From the IMG/VR virus record IMGVR_UViG_3300046534_001374, positions 62,001 to 126,000 of that record: a stretch of DNA of 64,000 nucleotides; one strand, given 5' to 3'. Made by a program: the position numbers and the translations under genes. The number at the start of each line of letters is the position of its first letter. The stretch's first letter is position 1. This document shows, one piece after another, positions 26,160 to 34,872 of the stretch. The stretch comes from a virus. The notes under the pieces were generated by a model. That model did no database searches. It worked only from the letters and a program-made list of their open reading frames with translations, and had not been told where the DNA came from.

Positions 26160-26391
26160 TATTAATATGTTTTATTTAATTGAAGACCACGAATATTGTA
26201 GCGATGTCGATGAGATCTACTGGCACCACAAAACAGTCCTATTCGAAAACGCTAATAAAAAAGTAGTTGAATTCGAACTTGGGAAATGTCATGATCACTC
26301 ATATGAGGTTTCGGGTTATCACATGGATTATTTGAAACATTTTATAGTGGATGAAGAAACACTAGAAACACTAGAACTACGGGGTTTATAA
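26152..26391 (+). CDS. Small hypothetical protein
   Basis: 79 aa from ATG at 26152, overlapping the gp55 stop. Not recognised. Rich in His, Tyr and acidic residues (EDHEYCSDVDEIYWHHK...CHDHSYEVSGYHMDY), so metal binding is possible but unproven. Its stop overlaps the next start as TAATG. Confidence 0.5.
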   Translation: MSNINMFYLIEDHEYCSDVDEIYWHHKTVLFENANKKVVEFELGKCHDHSYEVSGYHMDYLKHFIVDEETLETLELRGL

Positions 26392-26582
26392 TGACACAAT
26401 TAGAAGGAACCTACGCAGAGGATGACGAGGAATTTGAATATGTATGTCGGGTATTTTGGTGGGGAAAGGGTTCCGATATAGAATGGGTTAATGGATCGGG
26501 GGAGGCTGTAGATGTAAGCCACGGCGATGTTTTGAGAATGTTTGGTAATGGCACATGGTGCGCACTGTATAGAAAAAAATAG
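26391..26582 (+). CDS. Small hypothetical protein
   Basis: 63 aa, not recognised. Acidic N-terminus, then a Trp/Gly-rich beta section (VFWWGKGSDIEWVNGSG). It is coupled to its neighbours: the start overlaps the previous stop, and gp47 begins 1 bp after its end. Confidence 0.5.
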   Translation: MTQLEGTYAEDDEEFEYVCRVFWWGKGSDIEWVNGSGEAVDVSHGDVLRMFGNGTWCALYRKK

Positions 26583-26583
26583 T

Positions 26584-27651
26584 ATGAAAATTAAAGGTAA
26601 ACAAATAGGTATTATAGGAGATCTACACTTAGGTTCTAAGAACGGAACCCATGCAGATAAATGGGAGAAGGTTTATGACGATGTCCTAGAATGGATTGAA
26701 GAATCATTCTTAAACAGGGTTGAAACTATCATGTTCCTCGGAGATATCTTCGATGGGAGATTTAGCAAGACTAGTGAGAAAGCTATGTCTTTCAGGACAC
26801 TTAACTATGCCGATAAATTCTTTGAGCGTTTGGCTCAGAACTTTGAAGTTATTGCCTTCAGTGGTAACCATGATGTTTACTATAAAGATAGTTGTGAGGT
26901 TAGTGCTTTGACTCTGTTAGAAAACAAACCAAACATAAGAGTTGTATCTAAGCCAACGCCTTTTGAGGTTGATGATAGGGTTTATAAAATACTACCTTGG
27001 GCTTGCTGCCCATTTACCGGACATCAGAAGGGTGAGGTTTATGATGCAATCTTCGCTCACTTGGATATCCAAACATTTAAGATGAACGCTCACAAGGTCT
27101 CTGAGCACGGGTATACACCAAAAGCCTTATTCGAGATCTGCGATGTTGTTTATACCGGACATTATCACGGAAGACAACAGAGGGAATACCAGAAGGGTAA
27201 GAAGGGGATCTACTACGTAGGGACACCCCTACAGTTGGATTGGAATGAAGCAGGTAAGGACAGTTTCATTTACATTCTGGATCTATCTAAAAATAAAATG
27301 GTAGAAGAGTTTGAAAATGACTTTTCACCGAAACATATTAAAATGGATGCTAGTTCCATTATCAAAAATAAAGGAAAAGATATTGGTCATAATATTGTAG
27401 AGGTTTTGTGGGATATATCACCAGAGGAAAATCTAACAAAGATGGAAGGAGTTCTAGAAGGAATTCAAACCTTCTCACATAAAATGAACTTCGAAAAAAC
27501 CATCACCGTTGATGTCAATGAATTGAAACTTATAACCGAAGCTATTGAACCGACAGAACAAGCGGAGGAATATATCAATCAAATGGATTGGCCTAATACA
27601 GATAAAGTAGTTGAAAAATCAGTATCCTTCATTAACATCGTAAAAGTATGA
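26584..27651 (+). CDS. 47: gp47-like recombination endonuclease subunit (SbcD/Mre11-type)
   Basis: 355 aa from ATG at 26584; longer in-frame starts lie in the previous gene. It carries the Mre11-type phosphoesterase motifs in order: GDLHLG (about 10), FLGDIFDG (about 53), SGNHDVY (about 92), 'IFAHLD' and 'VYTGHYHGR'. T4 gp47 is 339 aa. It is the nuclease partner of gp46, here encoded separately at 19651 on the minus strand. It ends as ATGA, overlapping the AAA ATPase start. Confidence 0.9.
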   Translation: MKIKGKQIGIIGDLHLGSKNGTHADKWEKVYDDVLEWIEESFLNRVETIMFLGDIFDGRFSKTSEKAMSFRTLNYADKFFERLAQNFEVIAFSGNHDVYYKDSCEVSALTLLENKPNIRVVSKPTPFEVDDRVYKILPWACCPFTGHQKGEVYDAIFAHLDIQTFKMNAHKVSEHGYTPKALFEICDVVYTGHYHGRQQREYQKGKKGIYYVGTPLQLDWNEAGKDSFIYILDLSKNKMVEEFENDFSPKHIKMDASSIIKNKGKDIGHNIVEVLWDISPEENLTKMEGVLEGIQTFSHKMNFEKTITVDVNELKLITEAIEPTEQAEEYINQMDWPNTDKVVEKSVSFINIVKV

Positions 27652-28844
27652 GGAGTATCATTAGAGAGAAAAAAGACAGGGTTAATATAGGAGATCTTGA
27701 GTCTATGGGTATGGACAATCGCGGCGGGTTCCACCCTTCGGTATTTTTTGCTAAAAGGACAGGACATTCTGGGTTGGTTTATAATTACGTAGAACCTGCT
27801 TTATTTAAGACGTTATGGACTAAACCAACAACAAACGGAATCATTTACCGAAATGACCTGATTGATATGTTGAACGAACACCCCGACTATATGGTTGTAT
27901 CGCTACATCAAAATACCGTAGATATGAGATCCCTACTAGATGACGAAGAGTTAGGGTATTATGGATCAATTAGAGAATATAATCAGATTTGGTTTTATGA
28001 CACCCTAAACCGGATGGTTTTAGGTCTTGTATATAACGATAAGGGTTGTTCCCATACTACATTTTTTTGTTTAAAATCTGAAACTCATGTGGATTATATA
28101 AAAACGGTTGAAGACTACAAGTTGAGCGAAGAGGAATTTGTAAAGGACCAAATCCCTAAAGTATTTATATTAGAGAGTAATCAGTTAGAAGGTCTTTTCA
28201 AAACCCCTTTCGGGTTATCCGAGATAGATGTAGACCTTGATATGAACTATAATGAGGATATCCTCGATATGGACAACAATATGGAAAGGTTCATCAATAA
28301 TAAAGAAACCGGAAATGGCCTGTGTTTGTTACACGGCGACCCGTCAGGGGGTAAGACGAGTTACATTAAGCATTTGATACAGACATACCCAGCAACACCC
28401 TTTGTGTTTATAGCACCGTCTATGGTGACCGCATTCGCATCTCCTGAATTTACCTCGTTTTTGAGATCTAATAAGGGTGCTATTATGATTATTGAAGATG
28501 CTGAATCTATTCTTAGAAAGAGGGAGGACGGTGAGCGTAATGATTGTGTTGCCAACTTACTACAAATGACTGATGGTTTACTTTCGGATGCATATAATTT
28601 AAAGATCATAGCTACATTCAATACCGGATTGAAGCATATTGACGAGGCTCTTACAAGAAAGGGCAGGTTGCATGTAGAGTATAAATTCGGAAAGTTGTCA
28701 CTGTCCAAGTCTAAACTGAAAGCAAAGGAACTAGGTATAGACGAGGATCTAATCACAGATCCAATGATGTTAGGGGAAATTTATAACTTTCTTAAAGAAA
28801 ATGGTGTGAAAAAGGTGGAAAAAAGAAAAATTGGGTTTAATTAA
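27648..28844 (+). CDS. AAA-family ATPase
   Basis: 398 aa. The N-terminal ~220 residues are a phage-specific region. The AAA core starts with Walker A HGDPSGGKT (about 229-237), followed by Walker B 'GAIMIIEDAE', sensor 1 'KIIATFNTG' and 'DEALTRKGRLHVEYKF' (arginine-finger region), the BCS1/FtsH-like style. It is not the clamp loader gp44. Such ATPases recur in large T4-like phages without an assigned role. Overlap with gp47 suggests a replication or DNA-processing job. Confidence 0.75.
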   Translation: MRSIIREKKDRVNIGDLESMGMDNRGGFHPSVFFAKRTGHSGLVYNYVEPALFKTLWTKPTTNGIIYRNDLIDMLNEHPDYMVVSLHQNTVDMRSLLDDEELGYYGSIREYNQIWFYDTLNRMVLGLVYNDKGCSHTTFFCLKSETHVDYIKTVEDYKLSEEEFVKDQIPKVFILESNQLEGLFKTPFGLSEIDVDLDMNYNEDILDMDNNMERFINNKETGNGLCLLHGDPSGGKTSYIKHLIQTYPATPFVFIAPSMVTAFASPEFTSFLRSNKGAIMIIEDAESILRKREDGERNDCVANLLQMTDGLLSDAYNLKIIATFNTGLKHIDEALTRKGRLHVEYKFGKLSLSKSKLKAKELGIDEDLITDPMMLGEIYNFLKENGVKKVEKRKIGFN

Positions 28845-28849
28845 AGTTT

Positions 28850-29476
28850 ATGGCTAATAAGAAGACAGCAAAAACTAAGACAGCAACTGTAAAGAAAGAG
28901 GTTGCAACTACAGATATCGCAAATGTGTTTAAGGATGAAATTCCCCAAGCCAAAAAAAATTGGGCACCCAGTCAGGGTGTCGGCGAAGGGGGGGTGGTCG
29001 AAAGCTTTTCTGATGTTGAAGTTTCAGAGAATCAGTTTTCACCCGAAACTGATTTAAAAGGAGGAGTCCGACCCAACGTGGAATTGCAGTTGGCGGCTAT
29101 GCAAAATTCTATTGCGGAATTAGCTAAAATTCAAAGAGAATCCTTACAACTACAGGCTTCCGAACCTGCTGGAACTCCCCGTGGTCATGATATTGAACAA
29201 AATAATAGAAAAACTGCATTGACATCGGCTCAGAAGACTTCAACTTCAGTGAAATTGTCAGAACCACAACGCAGTCCAGCATATGTCGGAGGAAATCCAG
29301 AAGGACTTGAAGAGCGAGTTCGTAGATTTATTGCGGAGTTGGCGTCATACGAAACGAAAGCTCGCTCACTCAGTAAAGAAATGGTTCGGGATATTGATAT
29401 GAAGCGACAGGATTCGGCAAATGCCGATAACTTCAAATGGTTTCAAGATCGGTTGAACGACATTATTAAAGGATAA
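28850..29476 (+). CDS. Hypothetical protein, Lys/Thr-rich N-terminus
   Basis: 208 aa, not recognised. Residues 1-25 are Lys/Thr/Ala-rich and basic, the middle is low-complexity, and residues 75-100 and 150-205 are helical. This suggests a flexible linker protein with an oligomerising end. ATG has a TAATTA start signal 6 nt upstream. Confidence 0.5.
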   Translation: MANKKTAKTKTATVKKEVATTDIANVFKDEIPQAKKNWAPSQGVGEGGVVESFSDVEVSENQFSPETDLKGGVRPNVELQLAAMQNSIAELAKIQRESLQLQASEPAGTPRGHDIEQNNRKTALTSAQKTSTSVKLSEPQRSPAYVGGNPEGLEERVRRFIAELASYETKARSLSKEMVRDIDMKRQDSANADNFKWFQDRLNDIIKG

Positions 29477-29480
29477 AATT

Positions 29481-29711
29481 ATGAACGAAGAAACTAGAGA
29501 AACATACGAAGAGGAACTATTAAGGCTTCAAGTTGAAAATCAAAGGATACAAAACGCAATTTTATTGTCAAATCACACATCAGTGTCCTTACTATATCTC
29601 TTGAAGAGAGATATAGGTTGGACTGATGATGAATTGAAAGAAAACGAAGCATGGTTAATGAGGGAGTTTAAAGTTTCATTTGCTAACAATCAGACTTTAG
29701 CGTGTGGTTAG
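29481..29711 (+). CDS. Small helical protein
   Basis: 76 aa, not recognised. Residues 1-35 form a coiled coil (ETYEEELLRLQVENQRIQNAI), followed by an alpha-helical end with 'WTDDELKENEAWLMREF'. It is in the plus-strand replication operon, 4 bp after the previous gene and 3 bp before the macro-domain gene. Confidence 0.5.
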   Translation: MNEETRETYEEELLRLQVENQRIQNAILLSNHTSVSLLYLLKRDIGWTDDELKENEAWLMREFKVSFANNQTLACG

Positions 29712-29714
29712 GGT

Positions 29715-30194
29715 ATGAAAATTATTGAAGGTAATTTATTAGACTTCCCCGAAGATATAGACTTCGCTTATCACAACGCGAATTGTAGAGCTTGTATGGG
29801 ATCTGGAATAGCTCTGGAGGTCAGAAAAAGATTTCCAGAGGTATTCCAATCTGATAAAGATTATTCGATTCAAGTAGGTCCGAGGAGACTAGGGAATTAT
29901 TCTTTTTCCAAATTGAAGAAAGCCCCCGATAAAAGAGTCTACAATTTGTATGGACAAGATTTGGGTGGCGAAGTTCCATTTAGGATTAAGTCTTATATGT
30001 CTGCTCTCCTCAAATCACTTAAACATATCAGGAATGAATGTAGCGTCAATAAAACCAAACTACCTATTCTAGGATTCCCTTGGTTAGTTGGTGCGGGATT
30101 AGGTGGCGGATATTTTCCATACATTAAAGATGTTACCGAATGGATGTTGGATCAAAATGGATTTGAAGGGGTGTGGGTAAAATTTAATGAATGA
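29715..30194 (+). CDS. Macro-domain protein (ADP-ribose binding or hydrolysing)
   Basis: 159 aa, the length of a lone macro domain. 'IIEGNLLD' starts the fold, 'NANCRACMGSGIALEVRKRFPEVF' is the first ligand loop, 'RVYNLYGQDLGG' is central, and 'LGFPWLVGAGLGGGYFP' is the second ligand loop. Macro domains bind ADP-ribose and some hydrolyse its esters. In a phage this could reverse ADP-ribosylation or interfere with NAD-based defence, which is inference. AGGG sits just before ATG. Confidence 0.8.
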   Translation: MKIIEGNLLDFPEDIDFAYHNANCRACMGSGIALEVRKRFPEVFQSDKDYSIQVGPRRLGNYSFSKLKKAPDKRVYNLYGQDLGGEVPFRIKSYMSALLKSLKHIRNECSVNKTKLPILGFPWLVGAGLGGGYFPYIKDVTEWMLDQNGFEGVWVKFNE

Positions 30195-30450
30195 TAAAGA
30201 TTTCCATTTGTTAGGCGAAGAAAGCGAAATCCAACACACACTCTGCATTGACATGGGTTTAGAGGAGCTTTATGGTTTGGATGTAGTCATAGACCGAGAA
30301 ATCGTAGACCAGCACCTAAGGACGTTTATATGTCCATTAAAGGGTGTTACATGGGTCTATTATGATGAACATCCCTTGGTCGTTACGTGGACAGAAGAAT
30401 TCGAAGGGACTACAACAACCTTCACTAGATTATTATTTGAGAGTTTATAG
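30187..30450 (+). CDS. Small hypothetical protein
   Basis: 87 aa, not recognised. Acidic, beta-rich, without Cys pairs or a membrane segment. It starts 8 bp inside the macro-domain gene, suggesting coupled translation. Confidence 0.45.
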   Translation: MNDKDFHLLGEESEIQHTLCIDMGLEELYGLDVVIDREIVDQHLRTFICPLKGVTWVYYDEHPLVVTWTEEFEGTTTTFTRLLFESL

Positions 30451-30485
30451 CTTGACCCGAAGAAAAAATAGCCCACCATCACCGT

Positions 30486-30935
30486 ATGGACCTAGCCGAT
30501 AAACCCTACGAGATTGGAGATGTAATCCAATCTATAGAAACCCACACATCACCCTCTATCGAGGAATGTATTGAAACCCCTGCCGATCATTGGTGGGTTC
30601 GTTTTGTCAAAATAGTTGTAGCAGAAACCGAAGACGACGTAGATATTGTTTACGGAAAATACACCTTGAATAACGAAAGTTGTATTTGTAGTTGTAGAGA
30701 TTGGGCGGGTATTTGGGATTTTGGAAATTATAGCTATAAACACCACTATAATTGTGAGCACTATGATGACACTATTATCGAAGTGGTCAGGGTCTCTTTA
30801 GATGGGAATTGTTATTACGAAAAGAGTATGTCGGAAGCATTAGAACATAAGAATGAAAACGACTCGGTTAAGTTTGAGTATATGTTTATGGAGAAATCCA
30901 ACTACGAAGAGCTACCTGAATTTGAAGGATTTTAA
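30486..30935 (+). CDS. Hypothetical acidic protein
   Basis: 149 aa, not recognised. Very acidic, with a Cys cluster in the centre (ESCICSCRDWAGIWDFGNYSY) and several His/Tyr after it, so a metal site is possible. It lies in the operon between the macro-domain unit and DNA polymerase. Confidence 0.5.
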   Translation: MDLADKPYEIGDVIQSIETHTSPSIEECIETPADHWWVRFVKIVVAETEDDVDIVYGKYTLNNESCICSCRDWAGIWDFGNYSYKHHYNCEHYDDTIIEVVRVSLDGNCYYEKSMSEALEHKNENDSVKFEYMFMEKSNYEELPEFEGF

Positions 30936-30937
30936 TT

Positions 30938-31384
30938 ATGAAAGAAATGAAAGAAGAATATAGTGTATCATATGATAGTTTTACAGATCGTTTTCATATT
31001 TATAAAACCGATGAACCAAACCCTTTAAAGCGCGGTATATCCGATGAAGATTTGACCGAAGAAAATAAACCCTTTTTTCAAAAACTAATCAATCAATACG
31101 CTGAAGAGAATAAGGATATTATCTATCAAAAGAAAGAATATAATAAAGTAAGCTCTTTGTTCGAAAACAATCGAAAAAAAGCTACAGTAGAGGGTGTTAA
31201 GATTATTTTACCTGATGATTTTAACCCTGATTTTGATGATTGGGAAAAATTTATCAAACATAAAACCAATACCGATTCTGTGTTTATTTATGATGATATT
31301 AGATTTCTCAGCGGAACTGCTGGATTTATGATTAAGGACAAACAAGGGAAAGTAAAAAAACAGTTAGTTATTTGGAGAAGTTAA
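30938..31384 (+). CDS. Hypothetical protein upstream of DNA polymerase
   Basis: 148 aa, not recognised. Charged throughout (Lys/Asp/Glu); residues 40-75 are helical, and the C-terminus alternates strand-like segments. The 90 bp between its stop and the polymerase start hold no clear signal. Confidence 0.5.
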   Translation: MKEMKEEYSVSYDSFTDRFHIYKTDEPNPLKRGISDEDLTEENKPFFQKLINQYAEENKDIIYQKKEYNKVSSLFENNRKKATVEGVKIILPDDFNPDFDDWEKFIKHKTNTDSVFIYDDIRFLSGTAGFMIKDKQGKVKKQLVIWRS

Positions 31385-31474
31385 ATTTATAGTTGTGAGA
31401 TCAACTTTAAAAAACTCAATTATATTAGTTGCCTTGGAAGCACTGAAAACATCACCTACGACAAAGAAAAAAAT

Positions 31475-34126
31475 ATGTATAGACACGTTTATTACGACAA
31501 GAAAAGTTCCCAGATCCATGAAAACACATGGGATACCGAGGGAGAGAGAATTACAAAGGTTACCGATTTTAAACCTTTCCTGTTCACAGAGACAGACAAG
31601 AAAACCAAATACAAATCCATTTTTGGAACGTATCTAGAACCGCATCTATTTGATAATGATAGTAAGCGTTACTGGTTTGTTGAGAATAAGGATGAGAAGA
31701 TTTTCTACAATCTTCCACCAGAGCAGCAATACCTAATTGCAAACTATCGAAAGGTTCCGCAGGAGGAATTTTCGGTAAATCCAATCAGAACTTTCTTTCT
31801 GGATATTGAAGCACCAGCCAAATCTGAATTTCCTGCACCGAAAGATGCCAAGTATGAAATCGATCTTATGTCCATCTATGATTCCCTGACAGGGAAGTAT
31901 TATATGTGGGGTAAGAAAGCTTGGGATAGAAGTGGAGTTGAAGAGACCCTAGATAAACTCAACAAGGAAAAGGGTGAGGAAGGAAAACTACTCCCTATTT
32001 CTATTGATGATATTGTGTATTATGAGATAGAAGATGAGAAGGAACGACTTACCCATATGCTCAATTTTTGGGTTAAGAATTATCCCGATATTTACACAGG
32101 CTGGAACTGTAATGGTTTCGATACAGTCTATATCATTAATAGATTGAAGCTTGTATTGGGTGGAAAACACTACCAGAAGCTTTCACCTTACGGTAAGGTT
32201 ACAGCCAAAGAAGGTTTCGATAAATTCGGAAACCCCGAAATTCGTTATAATATCCACGGCATTAACGTTATGGATTATATGGATGTGTTTTCTACTTTCA
32301 CCTTTAAGGCTGAGAGAGAAAGTTGGTCTCTGGATGCAGTTGCTAGCGATATCCTAGAATGCGGTAAGGTCGATGCTGGGATGTCTCTCTACGATCTATC
32401 CATAAAAGATTGGCCCAAATACAGCCTCTATAACTTGGTTGACGTAGCTCTTCTAGTTTCTATGGATGCCGAGTTGGAATTCCTTGAAACGTCTCGCCAG
32501 ACGGCATATGAGGGGTTCTCCAACTATGTCGAGAGCTTGGGTAAGATCAAGGTTATTAATGGATCTATTGCGGCAAGTGCTGTTAACAAAGGTGTGTTTG
32601 TTCCTTCGGCTAAAAGATCGCAACCAGTATCCTTTGAGGGTGGGTTTGTTAAAGAACCAACTGTGGGGCTGACAACAAATCTATTTTCTTACGATATCAC
32701 ATCACTATATCCAACGAATATGATTTCATTGAACACTTCATTGGAAACCAAAGTTGGATCTGTCCAAGGTCAAGACGGCGAGTTTATCATTTACACCGAC
32801 TACGGAACTTCCTGTAAAGTCAGGGAAGATCGATTCCTAGATGAGATGAGAGAAAAGGGCTATTGTGTTTCAAAAGCTGATGTTATTTTTGACTTGAACA
32901 AATCAGGTATTGTTATCGAATTTATTCAAAAGCAGTTTGATAACAAAAGCCTGTATACGAAAAAAGCCGACCAATGTCTCTCAAAAGATGATTTTGAGGG
33001 TGCTAAATACTGGCAGAGAAAAGCGAAGATCACCAAGATTTTTCTTAATAGTTGTTATGGGATGATTTCAGCAGCAGCTTCACCTCTTTATGATTTGGAT
33101 ATTGCCCGTTCAATTACTTTAACTGGACAAGGTGTTACTAAGAATGCGATTGATGAGATACAAAAGTTGTTTAAAAAAAGTTATGGTTGTGAAGAAGATC
33201 CGGTTGTGGGCGGGGACACGGATAGTGTTATGGTTACGTTCGATTCCGTAGTTAAACACTACGGTAAAGAATTCTTTGAAAATGAAGCACTAACCCCTTT
33301 CGGTAAAATCTATTCTGATAAGATTGGTGATTTTCTTAATAAGATCACTAATGATTGGGCTAGAGATACGATGGCTTGCACCAAACCTACGTATAACTTT
33401 GGTAGGGAAAAAGCAGCACCAACCGCTTTGTTCTTTGCTAAAAAGCAATATGCATACTACGTCCTAGATAACGAAGGCTTTCCTCTCCCCGAAAAGAAGA
33501 GGATGAAATACACTGGGTTGAAGGTTATCAAATCCGAATATTCGCCTATGGTGAAGGGTTTGTTCAACGAGCTGTATTTTGAAACTCTCGCCAAATATCT
33601 GGAGATGGGTCATAAGTTTAATAGGATTCATTTATGTAAAATTTTAGCGAAACATAAGGAGCAGTTTTTCAAGGCAAGTTTTTCAGACGTGTCTAAAAGA
33701 CAGAGAGCAAACAACCTGTCCCTATACGAGAATGGTGGTTCTAGAGTTAATAAAGAAGGATCGACTGTTATTACCGAAGGTTTTAGAGAACGTTATGTCG
33801 CAGGGAGTCGTTGTCCTGCCCAAGTCAAGTCTTGTGTATTTCATAATAGGATCGTCGAAGACTTGGGACTAAAAGGGAAGTATCAATTACATCAAGGAGG
33901 TGTTAAAGCTCTGTGGTGTTATATTAAACCTAATGAATATGGTATCGAGTCTATCGCGGGCAGTAATCAGAAACTACCTGAAGAGTTTGGTTTGGAGATA
34001 GATTACGAAAAGCAATGGGAAAAAATGTATCTAACCGTGGCCAAACAATTGTTCGATACGGTTGGTTGGATCTTCCCCAATCTGAAGCATGATGAAGAAG
34101 TCGATTTCGAAGAGCTTTTTGGATAA
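31475..34126 (+). CDS. 43: T4-type family B DNA polymerase
   Basis: 883 aa (T4 gp43 is 898). The 3'-5' exonuclease motifs are intact: Exo I D110-x-E112, Exo II around D216 (GWNCNGFD), Exo III Y319...D323. Polymerase motif A has D407 in 'YDITSLYPT', motif B 'KITKIFLNSCYG' ends near 529, and motif C has GDTDS with DTD at 581-583. It is the replicative polymerase with proofreading, expected to work with the clamp, helicase and SSB encoded downstream. The ATG at 31475 fits the family N-terminus. Confidence 0.97.
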   Translation: MYRHVYYDKKSSQIHENTWDTEGERITKVTDFKPFLFTETDKKTKYKSIFGTYLEPHLFDNDSKRYWFVENKDEKIFYNLPPEQQYLIANYRKVPQEEFSVNPIRTFFLDIEAPAKSEFPAPKDAKYEIDLMSIYDSLTGKYYMWGKKAWDRSGVEETLDKLNKEKGEEGKLLPISIDDIVYYEIEDEKERLTHMLNFWVKNYPDIYTGWNCNGFDTVYIINRLKLVLGGKHYQKLSPYGKVTAKEGFDKFGNPEIRYNIHGINVMDYMDVFSTFTFKAERESWSLDAVASDILECGKVDAGMSLYDLSIKDWPKYSLYNLVDVALLVSMDAELEFLETSRQTAYEGFSNYVESLGKIKVINGSIAASAVNKGVFVPSAKRSQPVSFEGGFVKEPTVGLTTNLFSYDITSLYPTNMISLNTSLETKVGSVQGQDGEFIIYTDYGTSCKVREDRFLDEMREKGYCVSKADVIFDLNKSGIVIEFIQKQFDNKSLYTKKADQCLSKDDFEGAKYWQRKAKITKIFLNSCYGMISAAASPLYDLDIARSITLTGQGVTKNAIDEIQKLFKKSYGCEEDPVVGGDTDSVMVTFDSVVKHYGKEFFENEALTPFGKIYSDKIGDFLNKITNDWARDTMACTKPTYNFGREKAAPTALFFAKKQYAYYVLDNEGFPLPEKKRMKYTGLKVIKSEYSPMVKGLFNELYFETLAKYLEMGHKFNRIHLCKILAKHKEQFFKASFSDVSKRQRANNLSLYENGGSRVNKEGSTVITEGFRERYVAGSRCPAQVKSCVFHNRIVEDLGLKGKYQLHQGGVKALWCYIKPNEYGIESIAGSNQKLPEEFGLEIDYEKQWEKMYLTVAKQLFDTVGWIFPNLKHDEEVDFEELFG

Positions 34127-34134
34127 TTAATATT

Positions 34135-34413
34135 ATGGCTAACAAATTAAGACTTGAGCAAGAAGATGGCAGTGTTTATAGACTGACTAAAGTTGATGGA
34201 ACTATTTTCCAAATTGAGGTAGAAAAACCTGACGGAGAAAAGTTTATCCAAAAATATGATGTAACAAAAGAAAAGGGTTCGCAGCTAATCAAACCTAAAA
34301 AGAAAAAGGTTGTTAAAGAACTTGAACCTGCTATTGAAGAGGTTGTTAAAGAACCTACCAAAACTAAAAAGAAAAAGGTTGTTAAAGAAGAACCAAAAGC
34401 CACCGAAGAGTAA
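34135..34413 (+). CDS. Small Lys/Glu-rich protein with repeated tail
   Basis: 92 aa, not recognised. Residues 1-45 form a small beta domain ('EDGSVYRLTKVDGTIFQIEVEKPDG'). The tail repeats 'KKKKVVKE' twice, encoded by a ~30-nt direct repeat (around 34291-34320 and 34360-34389). ATG has a TAATTA start signal 5 nt upstream. A terminator follows. Confidence 0.55.
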   Translation: MANKLRLEQEDGSVYRLTKVDGTIFQIEVEKPDGEKFIQKYDVTKEKGSQLIKPKKKKVVKELEPAIEEVVKEPTKTKKKKVVKEEPKATEE

Positions 34414-34433
34414 AACATTTTTTAAGCTTTCAA

Positions 34434-34478
34434 AATACCATAGGTTATTTCACCATAACTTATGGTATTTTTTTTATT
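34434..34478 (+). terminator. Intrinsic terminator after polymerase unit
   Basis: Stem AATACCATAGGTTAT / ATAACTTATGGTATT with a 6-nt loop and one mismatch, followed by a run of T. It closes the transcript carrying DNA polymerase. Confidence 0.8.
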
Positions 34479-34485
34479 TACTCAC

Positions 34486-34514
34486 TTGAAAAAGTTTTAA
34501 CAGTCTGTTATGAT
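34486..34514 (+). promoter_or_regulatory. Sigma70-like promoter
   Basis: TTGAAA, 17-bp spacer, TATGAT. ATG of the next gene follows 9 nt after the -10 element, leaving at most a few nucleotides of leader. It restarts transcription after the terminator. Confidence 0.7.
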
Positions 34515-34523
34515 GAAACCGTA

Positions 34524-34868
34524 ATGGAAATTAACGTATTTGAAAAAGAAGGTGCTATCATCGTAGCACAAGTGATGTATAGTAATGAAGATGGCTGGGG
34601 TGTTAAGAATCCCAAATTGGTCCAAGCCTATCCCCATAGGAACGAACAAACCCAAAAAGCCGAACTCAATATTCAGTTGCTACCGCTTGTGTATGAAGCT
34701 CTACTCGAAGACCCAGCCCGAGGTTTCAGAGTGGCCTACAAAGTAGGCACATATCAAGATGTGACCAGTCAGTTTAGCAACAGCATCCCCGATCTATATT
34801 CTACATTAGAGGAATCTAAAGAGAAGAAGAATGAAGCTGATACCGAATCCCAAATTGTAACTAGCTAA
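34524..34868 (+). CDS. Hypothetical protein upstream of UvsX
   Basis: 114 aa, not recognised. A beta-rich N-terminal half (INVFEKEGAIIVAQVMYSNEDGWGV) and an acidic helical C-terminus. It is first in the UvsX transcript, with a 4 bp gap to uvsX. Confidence 0.5.
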   Translation: MEINVFEKEGAIIVAQVMYSNEDGWGVKNPKLVQAYPHRNEQTQKAELNIQLLPLVYEALLEDPARGFRVAYKVGTYQDVTSQFSNSIPDLYSTLEESKEKKNEADTESQIVTS

Positions 34869-34872
34869 AGTA

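Noticed and set aside
27648-28844. Clamp loader large subunit gp44
   Set aside because: The AAA core resembles BCS1/FtsH-type ATPases, with a long phage-specific N-terminus; clamp-loader hallmarks were not seen.
31395-31637. 80-codon ORF overlapping the DNA polymerase start
   Set aside because: It begins with GTG, overlaps the polymerase by 160 bp in another frame, and has no recognisable features.
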